32,116 nt of DNA from Candidatus Woesearchaeota archaeon (GTDB lineage: Archaea; Nanobdellota; Nanobdellia; Woesearchaeales; JAGVZT01), in NCBI GenBank assembly GCA_018302335.1, contig JAGVZT010000042.1, forward strand, positions 1 to 32,116, written 5' to 3'. The translations under genes and the position numbers were made by a program. The notes beneath the pieces were generated by a model, which saw only the letters and a program-made list of their open reading frames with translations, searched no databases and had not been told where the DNA came from. Shown one piece after another: positions 1-6,590 of this stretch (position 1 is its first letter; each line of letters begins with the position of its first letter).

Positions 1-349
1 GGTTCCCCGGCCGGTCCGAGGTCCGGTAGGTGCACACCGGCTCCAGGCTGATGGTGATTTTTGCTCCCGGGAAGAGCTCCTCACGGAGTTCCCGCAGGGC
101 CGCTTCGTGATAATCCTCTCCTGCGTCGAGATGGCCGCTGGCTGAGCTTCCCCAGAGGCCAGGGTCCACCTTCAGGGAGAGCGCCCGCTTCTGGAGGAGG
201 AGTTCCTTGCACGACGCGTCGCGGAAGAGCCAGACGCTCGCGCCGCGGTGCAGCAGCCCTTCGGCGTGGCACTTCTCGAACGAGGCCGTGCCGATGACGC
301 GGCCCTGTTCGTCCACGACATCGAGGTCTCCCACGGCGTTCGCGCTCAT
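1..349 (-). CDS. NUDIX hydrolase, 3' end cut by window edge
   Basis: The 116 visible codons begin MSANAVGDLDVVDEQGRVIG and contain a full Nudix box at about residues 75-97: a Gly, five residues, E, seven residues, then RELREEL. This motif binds the divalent metal that hydrolyses nucleoside diphosphates linked to other groups. The N-terminal part (VVDEQGRVIG, then HRGASVWLF) resembles the IPP-isomerase/YfcD-like branch of the family, but the substrate cannot be told. The C-terminus lies outside the window. The start is uncertain. A TATA-like box lies only about 7 bp upstream of this ATG, whereas other first genes here have TATA about 25 bp upstream. The GTG at 332-334 (codon 6) would fit that spacing better. 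The gene is divergent from the zinc-ribbon gene at 506. Confidence 0.85.
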   Translation of the reverse strand, partial: MSANAVGDLDVVDEQGRVIGTASFEKCHAEGLLHRGASVWLFRDASCKELLLQKRALSLKVDPGLWGSSASGHLDAGEDYHEAALRELREELFPGAKITISLEPVCTYRTSDRPGN

Positions 350-351
350 GC

Positions 352-359
352 CGCGTATT
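352..359 (-). promoter_or_regulatory. TATA-like box of the NUDIX gene
   Basis: The minus strand reads CTTAAATAC just upstream of the NUDIX ATG. It sits about 22 bp from an in-frame GTG at 334, which suggests a leaderless start there. The box could also be fortuitous. Confidence 0.4.
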
Positions 360-473
360 TAAGCCTTGCCGGCCGTAAAGAGTATCACCTGTCTCCCGGT
401 CGCAATGTCGGGGAGTATCGGGCTGTTTCGCAGGCATGCCGGATATTCTCAGCATCACGGCCGAACATGCAGA

Positions 474-485
474 AAGTTTATGTAA
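474..485 (+). promoter_or_regulatory. TATA box of zinc-ribbon/JAMM pair
   Basis: AAGTTTATGTAA lies centred about 26 bp upstream of the ATG at 506. This is the spacing expected for an archaeal TATA box with a leaderless transcript. Confidence 0.55.
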
Positions 486-505
486 TGGCCCTGCTGGTTC
501 AGGGT

Positions 506-643
506 ATGCGCGAACGATGCTGCCCGGTATGCCGTTCAGAGGAGGTCACGCTCCATATGGGGGGCCAGCTCGGAACATGGCGCTGCAAGCGCTGCTCGTA
601 CGTAGGGCCTATCGTTCTCGAGGTCGATGATGAGACTCGCTGA
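506..643 (+). CDS. small archaeal zinc-ribbon protein (45 aa)
   Basis: A 45-residue protein with two Cys knuckles, CPVC near the N-terminus and CKRC about 20 residues later, separated by a stretch containing HMGGQLG. The layout matches small single-domain archaeal zinc ribbons. The fold probably binds one Zn2+ and may contact nucleic acid or a protein partner; the specific role is unknown. I chose the ATG at 506 because a TATA-like box lies about 26 bp upstream. In-frame ATGs at 467 and 485 would place the start at or inside the promoter. Its 3' end overlaps the start of the JAMM protease gene by 17 nt, so the two are probably co-transcribed and translationally coupled. Confidence 0.75.
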   Translation: MRERCCPVCRSEEVTLHMGGQLGTWRCKRCSYVGPIVLEVDDETR

Positions 644-1055
644 CCTCGGCAAAGCCCTCGCCGGGCTCTTCGGGACTGGCGCGGAGGAAGTGGTCCTTGC
701 GGAGGGCGCCGCGGACGAGCTCTGCCACTTCGCCCGCGAAGTGGCCCCGAAGGAGTTCATGGCAGTGCTGAAAGGCGGAGTCCGCGGAAAGGAGCTGCGC
801 ATCACCGAGCTGGTGTTCCAGCCGTTCGTCAATACCGTCGCCAGTTCCAGCATGAGCATGGACCTGCCATTGATGAGCGGTTCCGTGGGAACGGCGCACA
901 GCCATCCCTCTGGCAGCAATCGCCCTTCGCGGCAGGACCTGAGGCTCTTCGCGAAGATGGGGGGAGTACATCTCATCATCGGCAGCCCGTACCGGCGGGA
1001 GAACATCGCGTGTTATCTCTCGGACGGGACGAGGGTGGAATTTTCCGTCGGCTGA
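627..1055 (+). CDS. JAMM/MPN (Mov34/PAD-1) metalloprotease
   Basis: 142 aa with a complete JAMM zinc-protease motif. The general-base Glu is probably E43, followed by H91-S-H93, seven residues, S101, two residues and D104, an exact HxHx7SxxD pattern. Archaeal JAMM proteins of this size include those that cleave isopeptide or C-terminal linkages of ubiquitin-like modifiers, and others linked to cysteine or sulfur metabolism. No ubiquitin-like gene is visible in the window, so the substrate is unknown. The start codon (ATGATG at 627/630) overlaps the preceding zinc-ribbon gene. Length is normal for a single-domain archaeal member. Confidence 0.88.
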   Translation: MMRLADLGKALAGLFGTGAEEVVLAEGAADELCHFAREVAPKEFMAVLKGGVRGKELRITELVFQPFVNTVASSSMSMDLPLMSGSVGTAHSHPSGSNRPSRQDLRLFAKMGGVHLIIGSPYRRENIACYLSDGTRVEFSVG

Positions 1056-1156
1056 GGCCGGGAGACTCCGGCCGCGCTGAGTATGTGCGGAAGAGACATC
1101 ACGGAAAACGCGCGGTAATGCGGCCGTCGGAGGTTTTCCACCGAGGCGCCGAAAGC

Positions 1157-1165
1157 CTTAAAAGC
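1157..1165 (+). promoter_or_regulatory. TATA box of ParB-like gene
   Basis: The sequence TTAAAAG within GCCTTAAAAGCC is centred about 26 bp upstream of the ATG at 1187, consistent with a leaderless transcript. Confidence 0.6.
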
Positions 1166-1186
1166 CGCGTTCCCCTGACGCAGCTC

Positions 1187-1666
1187 ATGGTTGGCCCTGA
1201 CCAGCTGAAGTTCTTCCTCAACTCCGGGGGAAAAAAGCCTCTTCGCGTCCCGGTGGACAAGCTTGTCACGCATCCCGCGTATCCAGAGAGCCGGCTGCAG
1301 GACATCAGCGAGATAGAGGAGAAGATACGCAAGGAGGGCTTCGACGACCGCTATCCCCTGCGCGCGATTCCGCATCCCACGAAGCCGGGATTCTACCAGC
1401 TCATGGACGGGCACCGCAGGCTCGAGGCGGTGAAGCACTGCCTCCACGGCCCGGACTGTCCGCAGGGCATACACAAGGACGTGCCGGTCGTGGTCGAAGA
1501 ACAGAGCAAGGAAGACCTGGACTCGCTGTACCACGAGGACAACTGGAAGCGCTACCCCCTCCCGAAGGACAAGGTCTTCGACAACCCGAAATACTGCCCG
1601 CAGTGCGGCTCCCGGCTCGCGCAGGGCGACCACTTCTGCCCCGAGTGCGGGCTCAGGCTGCGGTGA
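1187..1666 (+). CDS. ParB-like domain protein with C-terminal zinc ribbon
   Basis: 159 aa. Residues 24-105 look like a ParB/sulfiredoxin-type domain: an opening segment 'VDKLVTHPAYPES', a helix SEIEEKIRKEGF, and the signature MDGHRRLEAVK at 73-83, where ParB proteins carry GxRR. The C-terminus (137-154) is a zinc ribbon with CPQC and CPEC knuckles. ParB-fold proteins of this type may bind NTP or act as nucleases or kinases, and this one lacks a separate HTH. I chose the start at 1187 because the TATA box sits 26 bp upstream. Function is unknown; DNA or RNA binding is inference. The last nine codons are nearly repeated in DNA downstream of the next gene. Confidence 0.75.
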   Translation: MVGPDQLKFFLNSGGKKPLRVPVDKLVTHPAYPESRLQDISEIEEKIRKEGFDDRYPLRAIPHPTKPGFYQLMDGHRRLEAVKHCLHGPDCPQGIHKDVPVVVEEQSKEDLDSLYHEDNWKRYPLPKDKVFDNPKYCPQCGSRLAQGDHFCPECGLRLR

Positions 1667-1671
1667 GCCGC

Positions 1672-2568
1672 ATGCTTCATGAAATCCGCGAGATTCCTCT
1701 CCGCGCCCGGCAATGCCACGAAAGGACGGAGGGGCTCAGGCTCCCTCGGGGCGTCCCCTACCTGGGGATGGGCTCCTCGCACTTCGCGACCCTGGCGCTG
1801 AAGTACGCAGGCTGCGACCTCTCTCCGGAACTGGCGTCGGAGTACTGCAGCTACGTCAGCCGGAAACTGAAATCGGGCGTGCTCGTCTCGCAGTCGGGAA
1901 GAAGCTCCGAGACCCTCTGGTGCAGGAAGCTCTTCTCGTCCTATGTGGCCCTGGTGAACGACACCGCGAGTCCGCTCGCCCGTGGCGCCAGGAAAGTCGT
2001 CCCCCTGCTTGCAGGCCCCGAAAGGTACTCCTCCACCAAGACCTATGTGAATACTCTCGTTGCGCTCTACACCGGTTTCGGCATTGACTGCTCCCCCGCA
2101 ATCGAGGCATTGGAAGCCCGGCAGTCAGCCTATGAGGGGTGGGGGAGGAAAGTGGCCCGTCGCCTCGCTCTGGAGGCTCACAGCTTCTATGTCGTCGGCA
2201 GCGGACCCAATATCGCCACCGCACAGCAGGCCGCGCTCATCCTGAGCGAGAGCATCAAGCGCTGTGTCGCGGGGCTCCCTCTCGCTCAGTACGACCACGG
2301 TCCGAAGGAGACCGCCGCGGGCAGCATCGTCATCTTTCTGGGGGCGGAATCCAGCGCGCGGCGGACAACAGAGACCGCGGAGAAGGTTTCCGCTGCAGGA
2401 GCCCAGGTCATCGGGCTCGAAGAGCGCGATGTCGAGGAGCAGCTGTCCCCCCTCACCCTCATCGTGCCCCTCTGCTTCCTCACCGCGTATCTCATGGAAA
2501 GGTTAGGCATTGTCGAGCCTTTCAGCGTAGGGGGCAAAGTGACCCAGGCCAGTCGAACTGGCCGATGA
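1672..2568 (+). CDS. double SIS-domain sugar-phosphate isomerase-like protein
   Basis: 298 aa beginning MLHEIREIP, which resembles the start of the isomerase half of GlmS. The first SIS domain contains GMGSSHFA (32-39) and LVSQSGRSSET. The second contains YVVGSGPN followed by an acidic/basic helix LILSESIKR and the YDHGPKET segment. These Ser/Thr-rich loops bind sugar phosphate. No glutaminase domain is present, so this is an isomerase or deaminase-like stand-alone SIS protein rather than full GlmS. Substrate is not determinable. The gene begins 5 nt after the ParB-like gene and is probably co-transcribed with it. Its TGA overlaps an ATG that opens a 13-codon ORF repeating the ParB gene's zinc-knuckle tail. 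Confidence 0.82.
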   Translation: MLHEIREIPLRARQCHERTEGLRLPRGVPYLGMGSSHFATLALKYAGCDLSPELASEYCSYVSRKLKSGVLVSQSGRSSETLWCRKLFSSYVALVNDTASPLARGARKVVPLLAGPERYSSTKTYVNTLVALYTGFGIDCSPAIEALEARQSAYEGWGRKVARRLALEAHSFYVVGSGPNIATAQQAALILSESIKRCVAGLPLAQYDHGPKETAAGSIVIFLGAESSARRTTETAEKVSAAGAQVIGLEERDVEEQLSPLTLIVPLCFLTAYLMERLGIVEPFSVGGKVTQASRTGR

Positions 2569-2606
2569 TGTTCTCATGCCCCGAGTGCGGGTTCAGGCTG
2601 CGTTAG
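2565..2606 (+). other. 13-codon zinc-knuckle ORF / duplicated gene tail
   Basis: An ATG overlapping the SIS stop codon (ATGA) opens a 13-aa frame, [13 protein letters not shown]. Positions 2577-2602 match 1637-1662, the end of the ParB-like gene, in 25 of 26 bases. It holds only one CxxC knuckle, so it cannot form a ribbon alone. It may be a remnant of a duplicated or recombined gene end, or the tail of an ancestral SIS-zinc ribbon protein separated by a frameshift. It overlaps the 3' end of the convergent nog1. Confidence 0.4.
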
Positions 2607-3573
2607 CCTTGAAAAGCTTGCGCTGCTCCAGGAGAGCGCGCCGCAGCTCGTCGGCCGAGGTGAGGCACGCGTGTCGCGAGAGTGCTGCCTGCAGCACCGC
2701 CGGCTGCAGCAGGTCCGCCTTGCTCAGGTAGAGGAGGACCGGCTTTCCCAGGGCGCGGACGCGCTCCAGGAGTTCCATCTGCTGCGTCAGGGGATACGGC
2801 TCCGTCAGGTCCAGGACGAAGACCATGCATTGCGCGAGGTGCTCCATCGCGAGGTGGGCCTGCTTCTCGACGTCATTCATCTTCTCGAAGCGGTTGAGCG
2901 TCCCCGGCGTGTCGATGAGCTGCACCTGCGGATAGCCGTCCGTGATGTAGCCGAGGTTGAGCGTGGTGGTGGTGAAGGCATAGGCCGCAATCTTCGGCCT
3001 CGCCCCGGAGAGCTTTGCGAGCAGGGTGGATTTACCGACGTTCGGGAAGCCTGCGATGCATGCGGTGAACATCTCCTGCACGTCCGGGAAGCTCCGCAGC
3101 ACTCTCCTGCTCCGTTCCAGAGCGATGAGCTCCGGGCCTATCTGCTTCACCGCGGAGGAGATGCGGCCGTAGCACTCGGTGCGATGGGTCCTCGCCTCCT
3201 GGACGCTCCTCGCTCCGCGCGCCTTGCGCTCGTACTGCTGGCGGAACGCCGCGATGCGGCGGGCGCACCACGCTGCTGCGCCCAGCGTCTTCTTGAATTC
3301 CTGGACGTCGAGGAAGCAGCGCATCAGGGCTTGGTAGAACGGCGGGAGCTGGCTGACGTGCGGGAACGATTCGGTGAGTTTCATGAGACGCTTCTCCAGG
3401 ATGGAGAGCGCGCGGATGCGTTCGACTTCCAGGAGGCGGGCTTCTGTCAGAGGAGCGCTTCTCTTCTTCTGCCGCTTGAGGCGGACCTTCTGGGCTTTTT
3501 CCCTCCCCGCGCCGAACGCGACGTCCAGGAGATGCTTGTCATTATCGACGGGAGGGATGTCCTGGAAGTTCAT
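2593..3573 (-). CDS. nog1: Nog1-family ribosome-biogenesis GTPase
   Basis: 326 aa. The N-terminal helical domain (MNFQDIPPV onward, about residues 1-165) precedes a GTPase domain with P-loop GFPNVGKST at 175-183, a TTTT switch I stretch near 201-204, G3 DTPG at 221-224 and G4 SKAD at 284-287 (NKxD variant). Archaeal and eukaryotic Nog1 act in large ribosomal subunit assembly. The start at 3573 is chosen because the family begins with this MNFQ-type motif and a TATA box lies about 25 bp upstream; a longer frame upstream is not supported. The gene converges on the SIS gene, and its last codons overlap the short zinc-knuckle repeat. Confidence 0.92.
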   Translation of the reverse strand: MNFQDIPPVDNDKHLLDVAFGAGREKAQKVRLKRQKKRSAPLTEARLLEVERIRALSILEKRLMKLTESFPHVSQLPPFYQALMRCFLDVQEFKKTLGAAAWCARRIAAFRQQYERKARGARSVQEARTHRTECYGRISSAVKQIGPELIALERSRRVLRSFPDVQEMFTACIAGFPNVGKSTLLAKLSGARPKIAAYAFTTTTLNLGYITDGYPQVQLIDTPGTLNRFEKMNDVEKQAHLAMEHLAQCMVFVLDLTEPYPLTQQMELLERVRALGKPVLLYLSKADLLQPAVLQAALSRHACLTSADELRRALLEQRKLFKANAA

Positions 3574-3594
3574 GCCGCGGGGAGGCAGCGCGCC

Positions 3595-3604
3595 CTTATA
3601 AAGG
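3595..3604 (-). promoter_or_regulatory. TATA box of nog1
   Basis: The minus strand reads CCTTTATAAG, centred about 26 bp upstream of the nog1 ATG at 3573. The layout indicates a leaderless mRNA. Confidence 0.7.
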
Positions 3605-3676
3605 TGCGGACGAAACCCCCGGCCGGGATGGGGGAAGATATCCGTCGCGGCTGCAGCGTCCGCGGCCCGGGCGGAA

Positions 3677-3850
3677 TCAGGCGTAAGGGTGGAGGCCTTC
3701 CAGATAACGTTTCCGGAGTTCACGGACGAGCTTCGGCTCTGCAGGAACCACGTTCTTCAATCCGCGCTTTCTGGCTATCCGCTCTCGAACCACCTGCTGT
3801 ATTATCGCCTGTACTATGGAGCTGCTGACAGAGAACCAGCGGATTGGCAC
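3677..3850 (-). CDS. possible small basic protein, unknown
   Basis: From a GTG at 3850 this frame would encode about 57 aa, rich in Arg/Lys and apparently helical (…[15 protein letters not shown]…). It has no Cys and no recognisable domain. An AT-rich TATA-like element lies on this strand near 3888-3897, but about 43 bp from this GTG, so neither the start nor the gene itself is secure. It lies divergent from the MNT gene and just upstream of nog1. No family is recognised. Confidence 0.35.
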   Translation of the reverse strand: MPIRWFSVSSSIVQAIIQQVVRERIARKRGLKNVVPAEPKLVRELRKRYLEGLHPYA

Positions 3851-3885
3851 GCCGGATACCCATAGCGCCGATTGCTCACCAGCAA

Positions 3886-3899
3886 CACTTAAATATAAT
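3886..3899 (+). promoter_or_regulatory. TATA box of MNT/HEPN operon
   Basis: ACTTAAATATAAT is centred about 25 bp upstream of the ATG at 3918. It is one of the strongest TATA boxes in the window and could also serve leftward transcription. Confidence 0.7.
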
Positions 3900-3917
3900 G
3901 GACGTAATTCCAACCAT

Positions 3918-4529
3918 ATGGTTAATAAAATTACCGAAAAGAAGCTCAGCATCCTCGGGCTGTTCAGGGGCGACTACCAGGCATCGTTCCACGTCCGCCA
4001 GATGGCGGCGCTCCTGCGCGTTTCTCACCCGACGCTCCTTCCCCATCTTCACGACCTCGAGAAGGACAGTATCCTGCGGTCATCGCTCGCAGGAAGAAAC
4101 AAGCAGTACTCCCTGCGCCTGGACAACGTCGCCGCGCGGGAGCACATCCTTCTCGCGGAGAAGACCGCCGCGCTGGACCTGCTCGACCGCGTCCCCCTCC
4201 TGCAGCGCATCCGCGCGGAGATTGCGGACCTGGCCCTTCCGGGCTCGTTTGTGCTGTTCGGCTCCTACGCCAAGGGGACCTTCACGTCGGCGAGCGACAT
4301 CGACATCCTGTACATCGGTCCTGAACAGGACGCCCTGGATACGCTCCGGAAACTCGGAAAGACCTACGGGAAGCGGCTCAGCGTGCAGACCACCTCGCTG
4401 CCGGACTTCGAGGAGGGGCTGAGAAAGCGGAACCCGCTCTTTCTCGAAGTCCTTGCCGACCATGTCCTCCTGGAGAACGCGGAGCCTTTCGTCAACGCCG
4501 TGTGGAGGCACTACCGTGACCGGCCTTAG
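3918..4529 (+). CDS. winged-helix/MNT nucleotidyltransferase (antitoxin-like)
   Basis: 203 aa. Residues 1-70 form a winged-helix DNA-binding domain (helix-turn-helix around VRQMAALLRVSHPTL). A minimal nucleotidyltransferase domain follows, with the GS motif FGSYAKGTFTS at 114-124 and the catalytic pair D127 and D129 in SDIDIL. MNT proteins paired with HEPN proteins are known as type VII-like modules in which the MNT antitoxin can AMPylate the HEPN toxin. The fused wHTH suggests autoregulation. I chose the start at 3918 from the TATA box 25 bp upstream. It overlaps the HEPN gene by 14 nt. An alternative role as a general archaeal HTH-NTase regulator is possible. Confidence 0.85.
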   Translation: MVNKITEKKLSILGLFRGDYQASFHVRQMAALLRVSHPTLLPHLHDLEKDSILRSSLAGRNKQYSLRLDNVAAREHILLAEKTAALDLLDRVPLLQRIRAEIADLALPGSFVLFGSYAKGTFTSASDIDILYIGPEQDALDTLRKLGKTYGKRLSVQTTSLPDFEEGLRKRNPLFLEVLADHVLLENAEPFVNAVWRHYRDRP

Positions 4530-4998
4530 GTGGTGCCAGAAACGGGGGCTGAAGCTGGTGGAGCCGAGCACGAACCTCCCGCCAGTGTTCTTCGCGAAGG
4601 CGGAGAGCGCCCTCCGCATGCTCAGGGCCGCACAGGACCTGCGGGAGCCGGACTGGATGGCCACCACCTCGTACTATGCCAAGTACTTCGCCCTCTATGG
4701 GCTGTTCGCCCGCTGCGGTGTCAAGTGTGAGATCCATGACTGCACCATCCTTGCGATGAAGGCGCTGCTCGTCGACCCCGGTTTCGCCAGCGCCGCTCTT
4801 CATGAGGATATTCAGGACTCGAAGGATCTTCGCGTGGACCTCCAGTACTACGCTTATCGCGAGTTCGACGATGAACGCGTGCAACGACTCTCGCACTCTG
4901 CGCCCGAAGTGGTGCTCCAGCTCCGCGCGCTCGCAGACCGGCTGCGCCGCGAGGACATCGAGCGCATCCGCGCCCCGCTCGGAACCGCATCCCGGTGA
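4516..4998 (+). CDS. HEPN-domain protein (toxin-like partner of MNT)
   Basis: 160 aa from a GTG preceded by a good Shine-Dalgarno (GGAGG at 4504-4508, 7-nt spacing) inside the upstream gene. Residues 25-110 are a helical HEPN domain with the segment TSYYAKYFALYGLF followed by R66 and H74 (R…IHDC), positioned like the RNase-type Arg/His pair of HEPN toxins, although the spacing of seven residues is slightly longer than the classic Rx4-6H. Together with the wHTH-MNT gene it forms a likely toxin-antitoxin or stress-response pair. RNase activity is inferred only. The C-terminus is a helical extension rich in Arg/Glu. Confidence 0.8.
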   Translation: MTGLRWCQKRGLKLVEPSTNLPPVFFAKAESALRMLRAAQDLREPDWMATTSYYAKYFALYGLFARCGVKCEIHDCTILAMKALLVDPGFASAALHEDIQDSKDLRVDLQYYAYREFDDERVQRLSHSAPEVVLQLRALADRLRREDIERIRAPLGTASR

Positions 4999-5013
4999 GA
5001 CAACGCGGATATC

Positions 5014-5039
5014 GCGTGGCATTGCGGCCGGAGCCACGC
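5014..5039. repeat. 7-bp inverted repeat upstream of nuo promoter
   Basis: GCGTGGC (5014-5020) and GCCACGC (5033-5039) are perfect inverted arms with a 12-nt spacer, ending about 10 bp before the nuo TATA box. It may be an operator, or a 3' stem-loop of the HEPN transcript. Confidence 0.5.
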
Positions 5040-5049
5040 CCGCGAAAAG

Positions 5050-5059
5050 ATTTATAAAG
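5050..5059 (+). promoter_or_regulatory. TATA box of the nuo operon
   Basis: ATTTATAAAG, centred about 32 bp upstream of the nuoA ATG, implies a short leader of a few nucleotides. It is the only clear promoter before the 10-kb complex I operon. Confidence 0.75.
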
Positions 5060-5086
5060 CGCCCGCCCCCTGGCCCTCGGGGAAAA

Positions 5087-5446
5087 ATGATAAGCGGGGA
5101 GGCTGTCGTCTTCATCTTTGTCCTTGAGGCTGTGGCCCTGGTCTGCCTCATCCTCGGTACGAGCTACCTCCTCCGCGTCAAAGGCTCGCACAACGTCGGC
5201 CAGACGGTGTACGAGTGCGGCGAGGAGGCCTTCGGCGACGCGCGCGTCCAGTTCAACTTCCGCTACTATGTCTTTGCCCTCATCTACGTCATCTTTGCCG
5301 TTGAGACCGTCTTCATCGTCCCCTGGGCGGTCGCCCTGAAGCACTCGCAGTCTCTTGCCCTCTTCGCGGAGATGGTCCTGTTCATCGGCATCCTCGCCAT
5401 CGGCCTGGGATACGCGTGGAAGAAAGGTGCTCTGGAATGGTTCTGA
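5087..5446 (+). CDS. nuoA: complex I subunit A (NuoA/FpoA)
   Basis: 119 aa with three membrane helices. The family hallmark is in the middle: [20 protein letters not shown], followed by an acidic second helix [14 protein letters not shown]. NuoA is a small membrane subunit at the junction of the quinone site and the proton-pumping arm of complex I. It is the first gene of the operon. The start at 5087 follows the TATA box and gives the normal family length. It overlaps nuoB by 10 nt. Confidence 0.95.
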   Translation: MISGEAVVFIFVLEAVALVCLILGTSYLLRVKGSHNVGQTVYECGEEAFGDARVQFNFRYYVFALIYVIFAVETVFIVPWAVALKHSQSLALFAEMVLFIGILAIGLGYAWKKGALEWF

Positions 5447-6060
5447 GCAGCTCGAGAGTCGAGGACTCCATCATGGGCGTGTTCGGCCAGACCCGCCAGA
5501 AGGTCATGGGCCCGGGCATCGTCTTCGCCCAGCTCGAGGAGCTCCTCAAGTGGGCCCGGCGTTCTTCACCCTGGCCGCTCACCTTCGGGCTCGCCTGCTG
5601 CGCGATTGAGATGATGGCGACGGTCGCGTCGCACAACGACCTCGACCGCTACGGCGCGATGGTATTCCGCGCCAGTCCGCGGCAGGCGGACGTGATGATT
5701 ACCGCTGGCACCGTCACGTACAAGATGGCCAAGCGCCTGAGGAAGCTCTACGACGAGATGCCCGACCCCAAGTACGTCATCTCTATGGGGAGCTGCACCA
5801 ACAACGGCGGGCCGTTCTATTACGACTGCTACTCCGTCATCCGGGGCATCGACCAGTACGTCCCGGTGGATGTGTACATCCCCGGCTGCCCCCCGAGGCC
5901 CGAGGCGCTCATCTATGGCATCCTCAAGCTCCGGGAGATGATACGCACCGGGGAGATCGACCGTTACCACAAGGACTATGACACCTCGCGGCGCCCGCCG
6001 GCTGATGAGATGACGCAGCCTGCGCACAACTTCTGGGAGAAAGGGACATGGCAGAAATAA
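5437..6060 (+). CDS. nuoB: complex I subunit B (NuoB, N2 cluster)
   Basis: 207 aa. Cluster N2 ligands are visible: adjacent Cys in [12 protein letters not shown], then GSCTNNGG and [10 protein letters not shown]. These bind the terminal [4Fe-4S] cluster that passes electrons to the quinone-type acceptor. The hydrophilic C-terminus is typical. The ATG at 5437 overlaps the nuoA end, with a GGTG element about 7 nt upstream. ATG 5473 (MGVFGQ) is a possible alternative start. The 3' end overlaps nuoC by 13 nt. Confidence 0.95.
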   Translation: MVLSSSRVEDSIMGVFGQTRQKVMGPGIVFAQLEELLKWARRSSPWPLTFGLACCAIEMMATVASHNDLDRYGAMVFRASPRQADVMITAGTVTYKMAKRLRKLYDEMPDPKYVISMGSCTNNGGPFYYDCYSVIRGIDQYVPVDVYIPGCPPRPEALIYGILKLREMIRTGEIDRYHKDYDTSRRPPADEMTQPAHNFWEKGTWQK

Positions 6061-6590
6061 TGCCTATCATCGCGGAGCTGGAGAAGAGGTTCGCCGTGAC
6101 GCACATCCCCCTGGGTGGGGTGCCGTCTGCTCCGCCAGGGCAGCCAGCAGGCCAGCCCGCTCCGCCAGCTCAACCTGCCCCGCAGGCATTCTCCGTCACT
6201 GAACCGATTGTCAAGGTAGACCCGAAGAAGATCCTCGCGGTCTGCTCATTCCTCGCGGCCAGTGGATTCGATTACCTCCTCACCGTGACTGCCGCAGATT
6301 TCCCGCAGCGCATCGAAGTGCTCTATTTCCTGTGCTCCATGAGCGGAAGGCTCCGTCTCGAGCTGAAGTGCGAGCTGCCGCGCGACAAGCCCGAAATAGA
6401 TTCCGTCTCTGGCGTGTGGAAGGCTGCCCTCTACCCCGAACGCGAGGTCTACGACCTCTTCGGCATCAAGTTCAAGGGCCATCCCGACCTCCGCCGTATT
6501 TTCCTGGAGGACGAGTTCGAGGGCTATCCCCTGCGGAAGGACTACACCTCGGATTTCCTCGTCAAGATGCCCGAGGTGGGATTCAGATGA
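6048..6590 (+). CDS. nuoC: complex I subunit C (NuoC, 30 kDa)
   Basis: 180 aa. The 30-kDa signature [21 protein letters not shown] and the end [12 protein letters not shown] identify the subunit, which packs against NuoD in the peripheral arm. Unusually, residues 26-47 are a Pro/Ala/Gln-rich linker ([18 protein letters not shown]) between a short N-terminal helix and the conserved domain, looking like a flexible tether. NuoC and NuoD are separate genes, not fused. The start lies inside the end of nuoB. Confidence 0.93.
   Translation: MAEIMPIIAELEKRFAVTHIPLGGVPSAPPGQPAGQPAPPAQPAPQAFSVTEPIVKVDPKKILAVCSFLAASGFDYLLTVTAADFPQRIEVLYFLCSMSGRLRLELKCELPRDKPEIDSVSGVWKAALYPEREVYDLFGIKFKGHPDLRRIFLEDEFEGYPLRKDYTSDFLVKMPEVGFR

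Noticed and set aside
3684-3863. Alternative 47-codon minus-strand frame from the ATG at 3863
   Set aside because: Composition looks non-coding (runs of S, R, G, A) compared with the other frame at 3677-3850, which is itself only tentative.
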